Source: RGIG1934 sp964492545 (GTDB lineage Bacteria > Bacillota > Clostridia > Lachnospirales > Lachnospiraceae). From it: a stretch of DNA of 34,183 bases. The translations under genes and the position numbers were made by a program. The DNA lies in assembly GCA_964492545.1 (NCBI GenBank), contig CAZBKO010000012.1, forward strand, positions 1 through 34,183, given 5' to 3'. Positions 16,742 to 26,000 of this stretch are shown piece after piece (the first letter of the stretch is position 1; each line of letters opens with the position of its first letter). The notes below the pieces were generated by a model. That model worked only from the letters and a program-made list of their open reading frames with translations. It ran no database searches and was not told the DNA's origin.

Positions 16742-18661
16742 CTATACGTCTATCTCAGCGTCATGTGCGTGGTCATGTATGAATTTTCTTCTAGGTGGAA
16801 CATCATTTCCCATCAGCATTCCTGTTACATCTGATGCCATTTTTGCATCTTCAATTTCCACCTGCTTTAGAAGTCTTGTCTCAGGATTAAGTGTAGTTTC
16901 CCACAGCTGCTCTGCGTCCATTTCACCAAGACCTTTATATCTTTGAAGCGTGAATCCTGAATGAGTCTTTCTATAATGCTCGAGTGCTTTGTCATCATAC
17001 AAATACTCACCCTCGCCCTTTTTAGGCACAGCCTTGTAGAGTGGCGGCATTGCAAGATAAACATGTCCCTGATGTATTAATTCCGGCATAAATCTATAGA
17101 AAAATGTGAGTAATAGTGTATCAATATGTGCACCATCAACATCAGCATCAGTCATAAGAATAATCTTATTGTAACGCAACTTTGAAATATCAAAATCATT
17201 TCCAAAGCCCTCAGAAAATCCACATCCAAAGGCATTAATCATCGTCTTGATTTCAGCGTTTGCAAGAACCTTATCAATTGTTGCTTTCTCAACATTCAGA
17301 ATCTTACCACGGATTGGCATGATTGCCTGTGTCTTTCTATTTCTTGCCATTTTAGCTGAGCCACCAGCCGAATCTCCCTCGACTATAAATACCTCGCACT
17401 CCTTGGCATTACGGCTCTCACAGTTGGCAAGCTTGCCATTGCTATCTATTGAAAACTTCTGTTTTACAAGAAGATTGGTCTTCGCCTTCTCTTCTGCTTT
17501 TCTAATCTTAGCAGACTTCTCAGCACAGCCAATTACAAGCTTAAGCTCATCTAAATTCTTATCAAAATACAGCTGCATCTCATCACCTGTAACCTCAGCT
17601 GCGACCTTTCCCGCATCAGGATTATCAAGCTTTGTCTTAGTCTGTCCCTCAAATCTTGGGTCCGGGTGTTTGACGGCTATAATAGCGGTCATACCATTTC
17701 TAACATCCATACCTGTGAAATTGGCATCCTTGTCCTTAAGAATTCCAAGCTCTCTTGCATACTGATTGATGACTGTTGTGAATTTGGTCTTAAAGCCTGT
17801 AATATGTGTTCCACCCTCTTGAGTATAAATATTATTACAGAATCCAAGTATATTTTCCTGAAACTCGTCGACGAACTGAAATGCTGCCTCAAGTTCAATA
17901 CCATCAATGTCTCTCTTAAAATAAATAACCGGATGTACTACATCCTTTCCCTCATTAAGGTCCTTAACATATGCTGCAATTCCCTCTGGTTCATGGAATG
18001 TAAGCTTCTCTTCCTCTGAAAATCTCTTATTTTCAAAATGTATTGTAAGATTTGGATTCAAATATGCAGTCTCATGAAGTCTGCTCTTAATTGATTCAGC
18101 TTTAAAATAAGTCTTCTCAAATATTTCCTTATCCGGTAAAAATGTTACACTTGTACCTGTGTCATTCTTTCTGCAGGTTCCAACCTCTTTAAGCGGATAC
18201 ATTACTTTACCACGCTCATATCTTTGATTGTACACCTTGCCATCAACCTTGATATTAACCTCAAGCCACTCTGACAATGCATTTACAACAGATGCTCCAA
18301 CGCCATGTAGACCACCTGATATCTTATATCCGCCATCTCCAAACTTTCCACCTGCATGAAGTATTGTAAATACCACTTCAACAGCCGGAATGCCTGCTTT
18401 CTCGTTGATTCCCACCGGAATACCACGTCCATTATCAGTAATTGTGGCTGTTCCATCCTTATTGAGTGACACAGTAATCTCACTACAATGTCCTGCAAGA
18501 TGCTCATCCACTGAGTTATCTACTATTTCATAAATAAGATGGTTAAGACCCTTAGTAGAAACGCTTCCGATATACATACCCGGTCTCTTTCTAACAGCCT
18601 CTAATCCCTCTAATATGGAAATACTATTGGCATCATATTTCTTAGTTACTTCACTTGACAT
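16742..18661 (-). CDS. parE: Type IIA topoisomerase subunit B (ParE or second GyrB-like)
   Basis: A 639-residue ATPase subunit pairing with the A subunit encoded next. The GHKL domain shows RKRPGMYIGS, EIVDNSVDE, TDNGRGIPVG and the loop GGLHGVGASVVNALS. The transducer and TOPRIM domains follow, with EVFIVEGDSAGGSAK (metal-binding Glu) and ILMTDADVDGAHI (DxDxD). The end, RRKFIHDHA, is typical. The length matches Gram-positive GyrB/ParE without the E. coli GyrB insert. The NGRGIPVGINEKAG stretch is nearer GyrB than Firmicute ParE, so family assignment should use a tree. ATG 18661 follows GAGG; a GTG one codon before is an alternative. It starts 22 nt after the histidine-phosphatase stop, so it belongs to the same operon. 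Confidence 0.87.
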   Translation of the reverse strand: MSSEVTKKYDANSISILEGLEAVRKRPGMYIGSVSTKGLNHLIYEIVDNSVDEHLAGHCSEITVSLNKDGTATITDNGRGIPVGINEKAGIPAVEVVFTILHAGGKFGDGGYKISGGLHGVGASVVNALSEWLEVNIKVDGKVYNQRYERGKVMYPLKEVGTCRKNDTGTSVTFLPDKEIFEKTYFKAESIKSRLHETAYLNPNLTIHFENKRFSEEEKLTFHEPEGIAAYVKDLNEGKDVVHPVIYFKRDIDGIELEAAFQFVDEFQENILGFCNNIYTQEGGTHITGFKTKFTTVINQYARELGILKDKDANFTGMDVRNGMTAIIAVKHPDPRFEGQTKTKLDNPDAGKVAAEVTGDEMQLYFDKNLDELKLVIGCAEKSAKIRKAEEKAKTNLLVKQKFSIDSNGKLANCESRNAKECEVFIVEGDSAGGSAKMARNRKTQAIMPIRGKILNVEKATIDKVLANAEIKTMINAFGCGFSEGFGNDFDISKLRYNKIILMTDADVDGAHIDTLLLTFFYRFMPELIHQGHVYLAMPPLYKAVPKKGEGEYLYDDKALEHYRKTHSGFTLQRYKGLGEMDAEQLWETTLNPETRLLKQVEIEDAKMASDVTGMLMGNDVPPRRKFIHDHAHDAEIDV

Positions 18662-18683
18662 CACTACACCTCTTCTTATATAT

Positions 18684-19337
18684 TTACAAAAATGTCTTCT
18701 TAAAATGCTTTCTCAGTAAATCTTCTTCACCCTCTAAATGGGCATAATCGTTAATTCTCTCTATATAGAACCTATCTCTTTTTCTGTCATAATCAATCTC
18801 TGTTATACTACAGTTTTCCATAGTCTTTACAAACTGTAACCGTCTTGCCATATCCATGCCCAGTATCCCTGCCAGGAAGCATCTGATGGCACCTCCGTGT
18901 GAAACAATTGCAATTGTATCAATATTCTTTTCTTCACATTCAGCTATTATATCCATAACAGCCGGCATCATACGATTATAGCACATACTGCCATTCTCAC
19001 CACCAGGATATCTCATATCCTCCGTAAATGTATCTCTCTTCTCATAAAAATCGGCATAAATTGTATGGAGTTCATTATCAGTAAGTCCCTCCATATCACC
19101 AAATTCAGTTTCTCTTAAATTTTTATAAATCTTTGTCTTAACATTTAGATGATTATTTATTACATTTCCCGTCTCAATGGCACGAATCATATCACTTGTA
19201 AAAATTGCTTGTATTCCATATTTCTTTAAACGTTTTCCAGCAAGATCAGCCTGTCTTATTCCCTCTGGTGACAGTGCTACATCAACATTACACAATTCAC
19301 TGCATTGTCTTCCATGCCTTAAAAAAAATATCTTCAT
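18684..19337 (-). CDS. Histidine phosphatase family protein
   Basis: A 217-residue cytosolic protein of the phosphoglycerate-mutase-like (2H) phosphatase family. The phosphohistidine motif is at the very start, FLRHGRQ (Arg7, His8), the acid Glu is in RETEFGDMEGL at about residues 70-80, and the second His is in AIVSHGGAIRCF near residue 146. RYPGGENGSMCYNRM is a typical substrate-loop region. Substrates in this family range from alpha-ribazole phosphate to phosphosugars and cannot be read from sequence; no cobalamin genes are nearby. Its ATG overlaps the stop of the GNAT gene (TAATG), so translation is coupled. Confidence 0.9.
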   Translation of the reverse strand: MKIFFLRHGRQCSELCNVDVALSPEGIRQADLAGKRLKKYGIQAIFTSDMIRAIETGNVINNHLNVKTKIYKNLRETEFGDMEGLTDNELHTIYADFYEKRDTFTEDMRYPGGENGSMCYNRMMPAVMDIIAECEEKNIDTIAIVSHGGAIRCFLAGILGMDMARRLQFVKTMENCSITEIDYDRKRDRFYIERINDYAHLEGEEDLLRKHFKKTFL

Positions 19338-19762
19338 TACTTAACCTCTTTTATGTACTGTATCATTCCAGGTCCCAAATTATCTGTAGGTCTTGCTATA
19401 AATCCAAACTTTTTATAGAATGGCTCTCTTCCTTTGGCACACATCAGACATAGCATTATCTCATTGCCCACCGGGTTGTTATTCTTTACATAATTAATCA
19501 ACGCCTCAATAATTATTCTTCCGACTCCATTTTTTTGATAATCAGGACGGACAACCAAGTCTTGTATGTATGCAATCACAGCTCCATCACCGACTATTCT
19601 TCCCATTCCCACCGGAATATTACCATCGTATGCACACACTGTATGTATACTGTTATTTAGTGCAGTTGAGGCCTGTTCATTATTCAATTGTTTCCAGTTA
19701 ACTGAAGCTCTAAGTCCAAGATATGTTTCTAAGTCGAGCTTATCATCTACTATGGTTATCAT
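19337..19762 (-). CDS. GNAT-family N-acetyltransferase
   Basis: A 141-residue cytosolic acetyltransferase. The acetyl-CoA motif is clear: IQDLVVRPDYQKNGVGRIII at about residues 67-86, with the Q-K-N-G-V-G pyrophosphate loop. The C-terminal FYKKFGFIARPTD is the usual end of the fold. The acceptor is unknown. It is the first gene of the five-gene minus-strand run. GGGAG lies 9 nt before ATG 19762. The 169-bp gap upstream to the Pr6Pr-like gene is AT-rich and should hold its promoter; a TTGATG/TATTAT pair (19907-19881) is a weak candidate with a short spacer. Confidence 0.9.
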   Translation of the reverse strand: MITIVDDKLDLETYLGLRASVNWKQLNNEQASTALNNSIHTVCAYDGNIPVGMGRIVGDGAVIAYIQDLVVRPDYQKNGVGRIIIEALINYVKNNNPVGNEIMLCLMCAKGREPFYKKFGFIARPTDNLGPGMIQYIKEVK

Positions 19763-19931
19763 AATGCAAATCTCCCAAGGATATTATTTTCCCGTAAAGG
19801 GCGCAATCCAACCTATATTTTAACTCAAAATCAAGCTAGAGTAAATAGCTAAATGTTCGCCATCTTCGGTATATTTTTTTATAATAATCATATACTAGCT
19901 TCATCAAATACTCAGAATGGTGGGCAGATGT

Positions 19932-20588
19932 ATGTATATTTCCAATTCCTATATAGCATTTACATACCGGCTTATTTACGTTTTTCTATGCGCAATCGGT
20001 CTACTCAGACATTATACGCCACACAGCCTGCAGGATAATATAAAGATGATGTCTTACTTTACCATACAGACTAATTTGTTTTGTCTCATACTATTTCTTG
20101 TCTTACTCCAAAATACAGCAAGAGAAATTAAAGCTCACTCCACACTAAATTATAGGAAGAAGCTAAAATCACTCCGTGGGATGGCACTTGTATCTATGAT
20201 TATTGTGTTTCTTGCCTATAACTTTGTCCTTAAAAACACAGATTTTTCAATGGCCAAGGGCTGTCCTACAACAATTACAATCAATGATATCTTTGTTCAT
20301 TACATTGTACCTATTATGACAGTCATCGACTGGCTGTTCTTTCAGCCAAAAGGTGATTTTGAAGGTCTAGATCCATTTTTATGGCTTTTTCTTCCAATCA
20401 CCTACTATTGTATGATAAATATAAAGACCGTATTCAATGCCTGCAGCTATCCATATTATTTCATAGATATAGATAAGCTCGGCCTTCGTACGGTTCTCAA
20501 TAATGCTATGTTATTTATGATTGTATGCCTTATAATTGGCTATATTATCTTATTACTTGATAAAATGTTATCAAAAAAGACTATCTGA
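19932..20588 (+). CDS. Pr6Pr-like integral membrane protein
   Basis: A 218-residue protein with about six hydrophobic segments. It matches the Pr6Pr membrane family by MSYFTIQTNLFCLILFLV in the second segment, then HYIVPIMTVIDWLFFQPKG and FLWLFLPITYY. The function of the family is unknown. The start is ambiguous: ATG 19932 has GGTGGG 7 nt upstream and is preferred, while ATG 19917 has no ribosome site. It is a single gene between two minus-strand units. Its last 8 bp, including the TGA stop, overlap the end of trpS on the other strand, and no terminator separates the two convergent genes. Confidence 0.78.
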   Translation: MYISNSYIAFTYRLIYVFLCAIGLLRHYTPHSLQDNIKMMSYFTIQTNLFCLILFLVLLQNTAREIKAHSTLNYRKKLKSLRGMALVSMIIVFLAYNFVLKNTDFSMAKGCPTTITINDIFVHYIVPIMTVIDWLFFQPKGDFEGLDPFLWLFLPITYYCMINIKTVFNACSYPYYFIDIDKLGLRTVLNNAMLFMIVCLIIGYIILLLDKMLSKKTI

Positions 20589-21585
20589 TTCTCTCAGTAA
20601 ATCCTACCTTCTTCTGTACCTTTCTGAGAGTCTTCATTGCATAGTAGGTTGCCTTCTCATCATTATCCTTGATAATTCCATCAATATATGCCTTGTCCTT
20701 AGTGAGCTGATCAAATTTTTCATGAACAGGCTTGAGCATATCTGCAACTGATTCACCAACAGCAAGCTTGAAATCTCCGTAACCCTTGCCATCGAATTCC
20801 TTCTCAATGTCATCTGTTGATTTGCCTGTAACTGCTGAATAAATATCCATAAGATTCTTAATTCCCGGCTGCTCATCACGATATCTTACGCATGCCTCTG
20901 AATCAGTTACTGCTCTCTTGAATTTTCTAATGATTGTATCTGTATCATCCATTAGCAGAATACTTGCATTAGGATTCTCATCAGACTTAGACATCTTTCT
21001 TGTTGGGTCCTGAAGACTCATAACCTTTGCTCCTGCTTTGCCAAGATAAGCTTCCGGAATTGTAAATACATCACCATAAATTCCGTTGAATCTCTCTGCT
21101 ATATCTCTTGTTATCTCCAGATGCTGCATCTGATCAATTCCAACTGGAACAACATCTGCCTGATATAACAAAATATCAGCTGCCATAAGTACAGGATATG
21201 TAAATAATCCGGCGTTAATATTATCTGCATGTTTAGCTGACTTGTCCTTAAACTGTGTCATTCTGCTAAGCTCTCCCATATATGTGAAGCAGCTGAGTAT
21301 CCAGCTAAGTTCAGCATGTGCCGAAACGTGTGACTGAAAATAAATACAGTTCTTAACAGGGTCAAGTCCTGCGGCAATGTATAATGTAAGCAGATTTCTT
21401 GCTCTCTTTCTGAATTCTGCAGGATTCTGTCTTACTGTTATGGAATGCAAATCCATTACTCCATAAAATGTCATGTATTCATCAGCAATATCCACCCAGT
21501 TCTTAAGTGCTCCAAGATAGTTTCCAAGAGTTAATGTTCCTGTTGCCTGCATACCGCTAAATAAAGTCTTTTTTCCGTCTAACAT
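20581..21585 (-). CDS. trpS: Tryptophanyl-tRNA synthetase
   Basis: A 334-residue class I aminoacyl-tRNA synthetase that charges tRNA-Trp. The HIGH-equivalent block is TGTLTLGNYLGA and the second signature is RKMSKSDENPNAS, where the KMSKS loop is intact. AELSWILSCFTYMGELSRMT and VGIDQMQHLEITRDIA are typical of TrpRS. ATG 21585 (MLDGKKTLFSGMQ) is preferred because GGAG is 9 nt upstream; an ATG at 21600 adds METNI. Promoter at 21624-21652 leaves a leader of only about 30 nt, so it lacks the T-box control common for Firmicute trpS. It converges and overlaps by 8 bp with the Pr6Pr-like gene. Confidence 0.96.
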   Translation of the reverse strand: MLDGKKTLFSGMQATGTLTLGNYLGALKNWVDIADEYMTFYGVMDLHSITVRQNPAEFRKRARNLLTLYIAAGLDPVKNCIYFQSHVSAHAELSWILSCFTYMGELSRMTQFKDKSAKHADNINAGLFTYPVLMAADILLYQADVVPVGIDQMQHLEITRDIAERFNGIYGDVFTIPEAYLGKAGAKVMSLQDPTRKMSKSDENPNASILLMDDTDTIIRKFKRAVTDSEACVRYRDEQPGIKNLMDIYSAVTGKSTDDIEKEFDGKGYGDFKLAVGESVADMLKPVHEKFDQLTKDKAYIDGIIKDNDEKATYYAMKTLRKVQKKVGFTERIR

Positions 21586-21623
21586 AATATTTGTCTCCAT
21601 TTCATTACTTAATCAATATTTCT

Positions 21624-21652
21624 ATTGTAAACGTAATAAATATGTAAGTCAA
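21624..21652 (-). promoter_or_regulatory. Sigma-A promoter of trpS
   Basis: On the minus strand TTGACT (21652-21647), 17-nt spacer, TACAAT (21629-21624). The predicted start is near 21617. Confidence 0.85.
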
Positions 21653-21701
21653 GTAGCAGCTTATTTATTATCCACTTCAACTCCCTAAATCACTATCAAC
21701 T

Positions 21702-21730
21702 AAAAAAGGTTACAGAATAAATCTGCAACC
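21702..21730 (-). terminator. Terminator of the YkuD-domain gene
   Basis: On the minus strand GGTTGCAGA (21730-21722) pairs with TCTGTAACC (21716-21708), loop of 5, followed by six T. It lies just downstream of the stop at 21733. Confidence 0.92.
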
Positions 21731-21732
21731 TT

Positions 21733-22887
21733 CTATCTCACAACCGTATATACAGCGGTCTTAATATCTGTTCTTCCTATCAAATCCTTAACGTAATACA
21801 CGACCTCATATCTTCCCGGGGTATGTACATCGACTTCTCCAAATTTCTTAATCTCACCTGTTATATTATTGCCACATGTATCTGTTGCACTAATTCCATA
21901 CATATAACTTATGCTTGTTCCAAGCTTAATATCTCTGTCACTAACACCCGTTATCTCCGGCTTGCAGTCATTCCAAGGATTAGCTTCGCTGTCATCTGTC
22001 GGATCCCATCGAGTGCCCTCTGGAACCTTAAGCATCTCCGGCTTGCCAAGTGGTCCCGGATTATCGTCATCATATATCTCAACAACAGTTCCTTCATCAC
22101 AGTTATCATATATCCACTTAACATCCTCAACAGTAAGTCTTATACACCCATGGGAAACTCCATCGCCTAACTTATTGAATTCCTCTGCAATTAAACAATC
22201 CTTAGAAGGTGCATCATATGATGTAGAGTGAAATAATATCTGTCCTACAACTCTCACCGCATACTGTCCATACACATCAAATAACAGCTTTCTAAATTCA
22301 TACTTCTGTCCAACAGAATATACACCTGTTGGCGTATTCTCGCCACCTGTTGAGCAAATCATGCTCTTAATTGGTATGGTATATTCTCCTTCATCATTCT
22401 GTCTATACACAGTTATGCAATTCATTCTACGATTAACCTTAATATAGTAAGAGTCTGCCGAAACCTCTTTGTCCGGCTTAGCTAACTCGGCAACAATATC
22501 ATTAATGTATTCTTCGTTGATAATCTTATTAGAAACTGTCTCCAGCGTAACTGGCTCACTTTCCAGCTCACTTTCCGGCTCACTTTCCGGCTCACTTTCC
22601 GGCTCGCTCTGAGTCTCCTCTGTCATGTCAACAACTGTTGTATCTATATTATTACCATCAGCATAAACCCTTCTGCCATCATTTCCAAAATTAATAAAGC
22701 TGCTGCAGACGCATACACAAATAAGGCATAAACACGCCATAGAAATTGATGCACGATGTCTACGCAGACTTCTGCCGATATGACTGCATATAATTACAAC
22801 TGCAAATTCGAGTATTATGAAATTCATTGGAAGCTTATGCTTCTTGCCAAAAACTGCAATTTTCTTAAGCAATTTCTTATTATTCAC
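21733..22887 (-). CDS. Membrane-anchored L,D-transpeptidase (YkuD domain)
   Basis: A 384-residue protein with a basic N-terminus, hydrophobic segments at about 22-34 and 48-66 (the latter Cys-rich), and a SEPE-repeat linker at about 93-113. The YkuD domain is at about 145-275, followed by an Ig-like DUF5011-type domain at about 310-384. The catalytic motif is intact: His220, then SHGCIRL with His246, Cys248 and Arg250. These enzymes form 3-3 cross-links in peptidoglycan or attach proteins to it. The start is GTG 22887 with GAGGG 6 nt upstream; the next in-frame ATG (residue 21) would cut into the first hydrophobic stretch. It has its own promoter (22934-22961) and terminator, so it is probably a single-gene unit. 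Confidence 0.92.
   Translation of the reverse strand: MNNKKLLKKIAVFGKKHKLPMNFIILEFAVVIICSHIGRSLRRHRASISMACLCLICVCVCSSFINFGNDGRRVYADGNNIDTTVVDMTEETQSEPESEPESEPESELESEPVTLETVSNKIINEEYINDIVAELAKPDKEVSADSYYIKVNRRMNCITVYRQNDEGEYTIPIKSMICSTGGENTPTGVYSVGQKYEFRKLLFDVYGQYAVRVVGQILFHSTSYDAPSKDCLIAEEFNKLGDGVSHGCIRLTVEDVKWIYDNCDEGTVVEIYDDDNPGPLGKPEMLKVPEGTRWDPTDDSEANPWNDCKPEITGVSDRDIKLGTSISYMYGISATDTCGNNITGEIKKFGEVDVHTPGRYEVVYYVKDLIGRTDIKTAVYTVVR
22553..22612 (-). repeat. 12-bp repeats coding the SEPE linker
   Basis: About five 12-bp units (GGCTCACTTTCC on the plus strand, with small changes) encode SEPE repeats between the membrane part and the catalytic domain. The unit keeps the frame, so the stalk length could vary between strains. 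Confidence 0.85.
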
Positions 22888-22933
22888 GTTACACCCTCAT
22901 TCTTATCACTAGTACTTTTTGTCTATATTAATT

Positions 22934-22961
22934 AGTGTAGCATATCTGCAAAAAATGTCAA
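22934..22961 (-). promoter_or_regulatory. Sigma-A promoter of the L,D-transpeptidase gene
   Basis: On the minus strand TTGACA (22961-22956), 16-nt spacer ending in TGC, TACACT (22939-22934). The -35 begins inside the T-rich tail of the carB terminator. Confidence 0.82.
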
Positions 22962-23000
22962 TAAAACAGAGCTGTAAAATAAGTACTTATTTTACAGCTC
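22962..23000 (-). terminator. Terminator of carAB: 32-bp perfect palindrome plus T-rich tail
   Basis: Positions 22969-23000 form a perfect palindrome (GAGCTGTAAAATAAGT and its complement, about 14 pairs once a tetraloop is allowed), followed on the minus strand by TGTTTTATT. It starts 9 bp after the carB stop. Confidence 0.88.
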
Positions 23001-23008
23001 CTAAAATT

Positions 23009-26000
23009 CTATCTATTATCTATTGTAGCCACATCCACAAGTGTAAGATTATCCTTCACATTGCTCTCAAGGCTGGTTAATAACGCATTTACAGTATCAA
23101 GTGATGTAAAGCAGTTAACTCCTGTCTCAATTGACATACGTCTGATAAGGAATCCATCTCTTGACTTATCACGACCCTGTGTAGGCGTATCAACCACGAT
23201 GTCAATCTTATGCTCTAAGAGCAAATCGATTACTGTTGGTGATTCCTGTGAAAGCTTGTTGACCTTGATTGCATGTACGCCATTTTCCTGAAGAACTCTA
23301 GCAGTACTTCTTGTTGCGTACACTTCATAACCAAGCTTTTCGAATCTCTGACCAATTGAAATAGCATCCTTCTTGTCAGCATCATTTACTGTAATGATAA
23401 CCTTCTTATGTCTTGGAAGATTAACTCCTGCACCTAAGAATGCTTTGTATAATGCTTCATCAAATCTCTTTGCTATACCAAGACATTCTCCTGTTGACTT
23501 CATTTCAGGTCCAAGACTTATCTCAGCTCCACGAATCTTCTCAAATGAGAATACCGGCATCTTGATTGCTATATAGTCAGCCTTCTTCTGTAATCCTGGT
23601 GTATATCCTAACTCTTTAAGTGTCTTTCCAATAATACATTTTGTTGCAAGCTTAACAATTGGAATTCCTGTAACCTTACTAATATATGGAACTGTACGGC
23701 TTGAACGTGGATTTACTTCAATTACAAATACTTCCTCGCCACAAACAATAAACTGAATGTTAATCATTCCTTTTACATGAAGTGAATGGGCAAGTCTCTC
23801 TGTATATAACTCTATTGTATCAATTGCCTTCTGTGAAAGTGACTGTGCAGGATATACTGAAATACTATCTCCTGAATGCACACCGGCTCTCTCAATATGC
23901 TCCATAATACCCGGAATGAGAACATCTGTACCATCGCATACGGCATCAACTTCTATTTCTTTACCTACAAGATATTTATCTACAAGGATTGGATGATCCT
24001 GAGCAATTCTATTGATGATTTCCATAAATTCAACAATTTCTTCATCACAAAAAGCTATTTGCATTCCTTGACCGCCTAATACATAGGATGGTCTAACCAG
24101 CACAGGATATCCCAAACGANNNNNNNNNNATGATGGACGTACAAGTACAGGATATCCAAGCTTATTTGCCACCTCAATTGCCTCTTGTGGAGTAAATACA
24201 GTTCCGCCTGCCGGTCTTGGAATCTGGCACTTTTCAAGAATAGCATCAAAAAGCTCTCTATCTTCTGCCGCATCTACATCCTCAGCCTTTGTTCCAAGAA
24301 TTGGAACTCCCATTTTCATAAGACTTTCTGTAAGCTTAATAGCTGTCTGTCCACCAAACTGAACTACTGCTCCATCTGGTTTCTCTATATCAACAATATT
24401 TCTAACATCCTCTGGTGTAAGTGGCTCAAAATAAAGCTTATCAGCTATATCGAAATCTGTACTTACTGTCTCAGGATTATTATTTACTATGATTGTCTCA
24501 TATCCTTCTTCTCTAAATGCCCATGTACTATGAACTGAACAGAAGTCGAATTCAATACCCTGTCCGATTCTGATAGGACCTGAACCAAGTACAAGAATCT
24601 TCTTATCAGGTTTTGTCTCAATTACTTCATTCTGACTTCCAAAACATGAATAATAGTATGGTGTGCTTGCTTCAAACTCAGCTGCACATGTGTCAACCAT
24701 CTTAAATGCTGCAACAATACCATTATCTGTTCTCATCTTGTGGATTGCTTCTTCTGATTTACCTGTAAGCTTACCAATGAATTTATCTGGGAACTCTATT
24801 CTCTTTGCTTCTTTAAGAAGCTCCACTGTAAGCTCCTGAGTCTTGAGTGCCTCTTCCATCTCTACAATAATTGCAAGCTTATCTATGAACCAAATGTCAA
24901 TCTTGGTAATCTCATGAATTGTATCGTAGTCAAAATGTCTTCTAAGCGCTTCTGCTATTACCCAGATTCTTCTGTCATCAACAACAGCAAGCTGTTCTGT
25001 AAGCTCATCATTATCAAGTCCTGTGAAATCGTAATCCATAAGATTTTCAACGTGCTGCTCCAGCGAACGAATAGCCTTCATAAGTGCACCTTCGAAGTTA
25101 TTACAAATACTCATAACCTCACCGGTAGCCTTCATCAGAGTTGTAAGTGTTCTCTTAGCTGTTATAAACTTATCAAATGGAAGTCTTGGTATTTTAACTA
25201 CACAGTAATCAAGTGCAGGCTCAAAGCTGGCATATGTCTTTCCTGTGATGGCATTCTTAATTTCGTCAAGTGTGTATCCAAGAGCAATCTTTGCTGCAAC
25301 CTTAGCAATAGGATATCCTGTTGCCTTTGATGCAAGTGCTGATGAACGGCTAACTCGAGGGTTAACTTCGATTACACAATATTCAAAGCTTGTTGGATGA
25401 AGTGCATACTGTACATTACATCCACCTGTAATATTTAACTCATTAATAATATTAAGTGCTGATGAACGAAGCATCTGATATTCCTTGTCACCAAGTGTCT
25501 GTGAAGGTGCAACAACGATACTATCACCTGTATGAACACCAACAGGATCAAGGTTCTCCATATTACATACTGTAATGCAGTTTCCTGCTCCATCTCTCAT
25601 TACTTCGTATTCTATTTCTTTCCAGCCTGCGATACATCTCTCAACAAGAACCTGACCCACACGGCTGAGTCTTAAACCATTTGACAAAATATCAACCAAT
25701 TCCTGATAGTTATGAGCGATACCACCGCCGCTTCCACCTAATGTGTAAGCTGGTCTAAGTACAACCGGATAACCAATTGTATTTGTAAATGCAACACCAT
25801 CCTCAACATTCTCAACAACCATTGAAGGTGCACAAGGCTCACCAATCTTTTCCATGGTTTCCTTAAACTCAAGTCTATCCTCAGCCTTCTTGATTGTCTG
25901 AGGTGTTGTACCAATTAACTTACAGTCATGTGTCTCTAAAAATCCTGCTTCATCAAGCTCCATTGCAAGATTAAGAGCTGCCTGTCCGCCAAGGGTTGGA

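Noticed and set aside
20581..20588. Possible frameshift at the Pr6Pr-like/trpS junction
   Set aside because: Both genes end with normal C-termini; it is an 8-bp tail-to-tail overlap of convergent genes, which is common.
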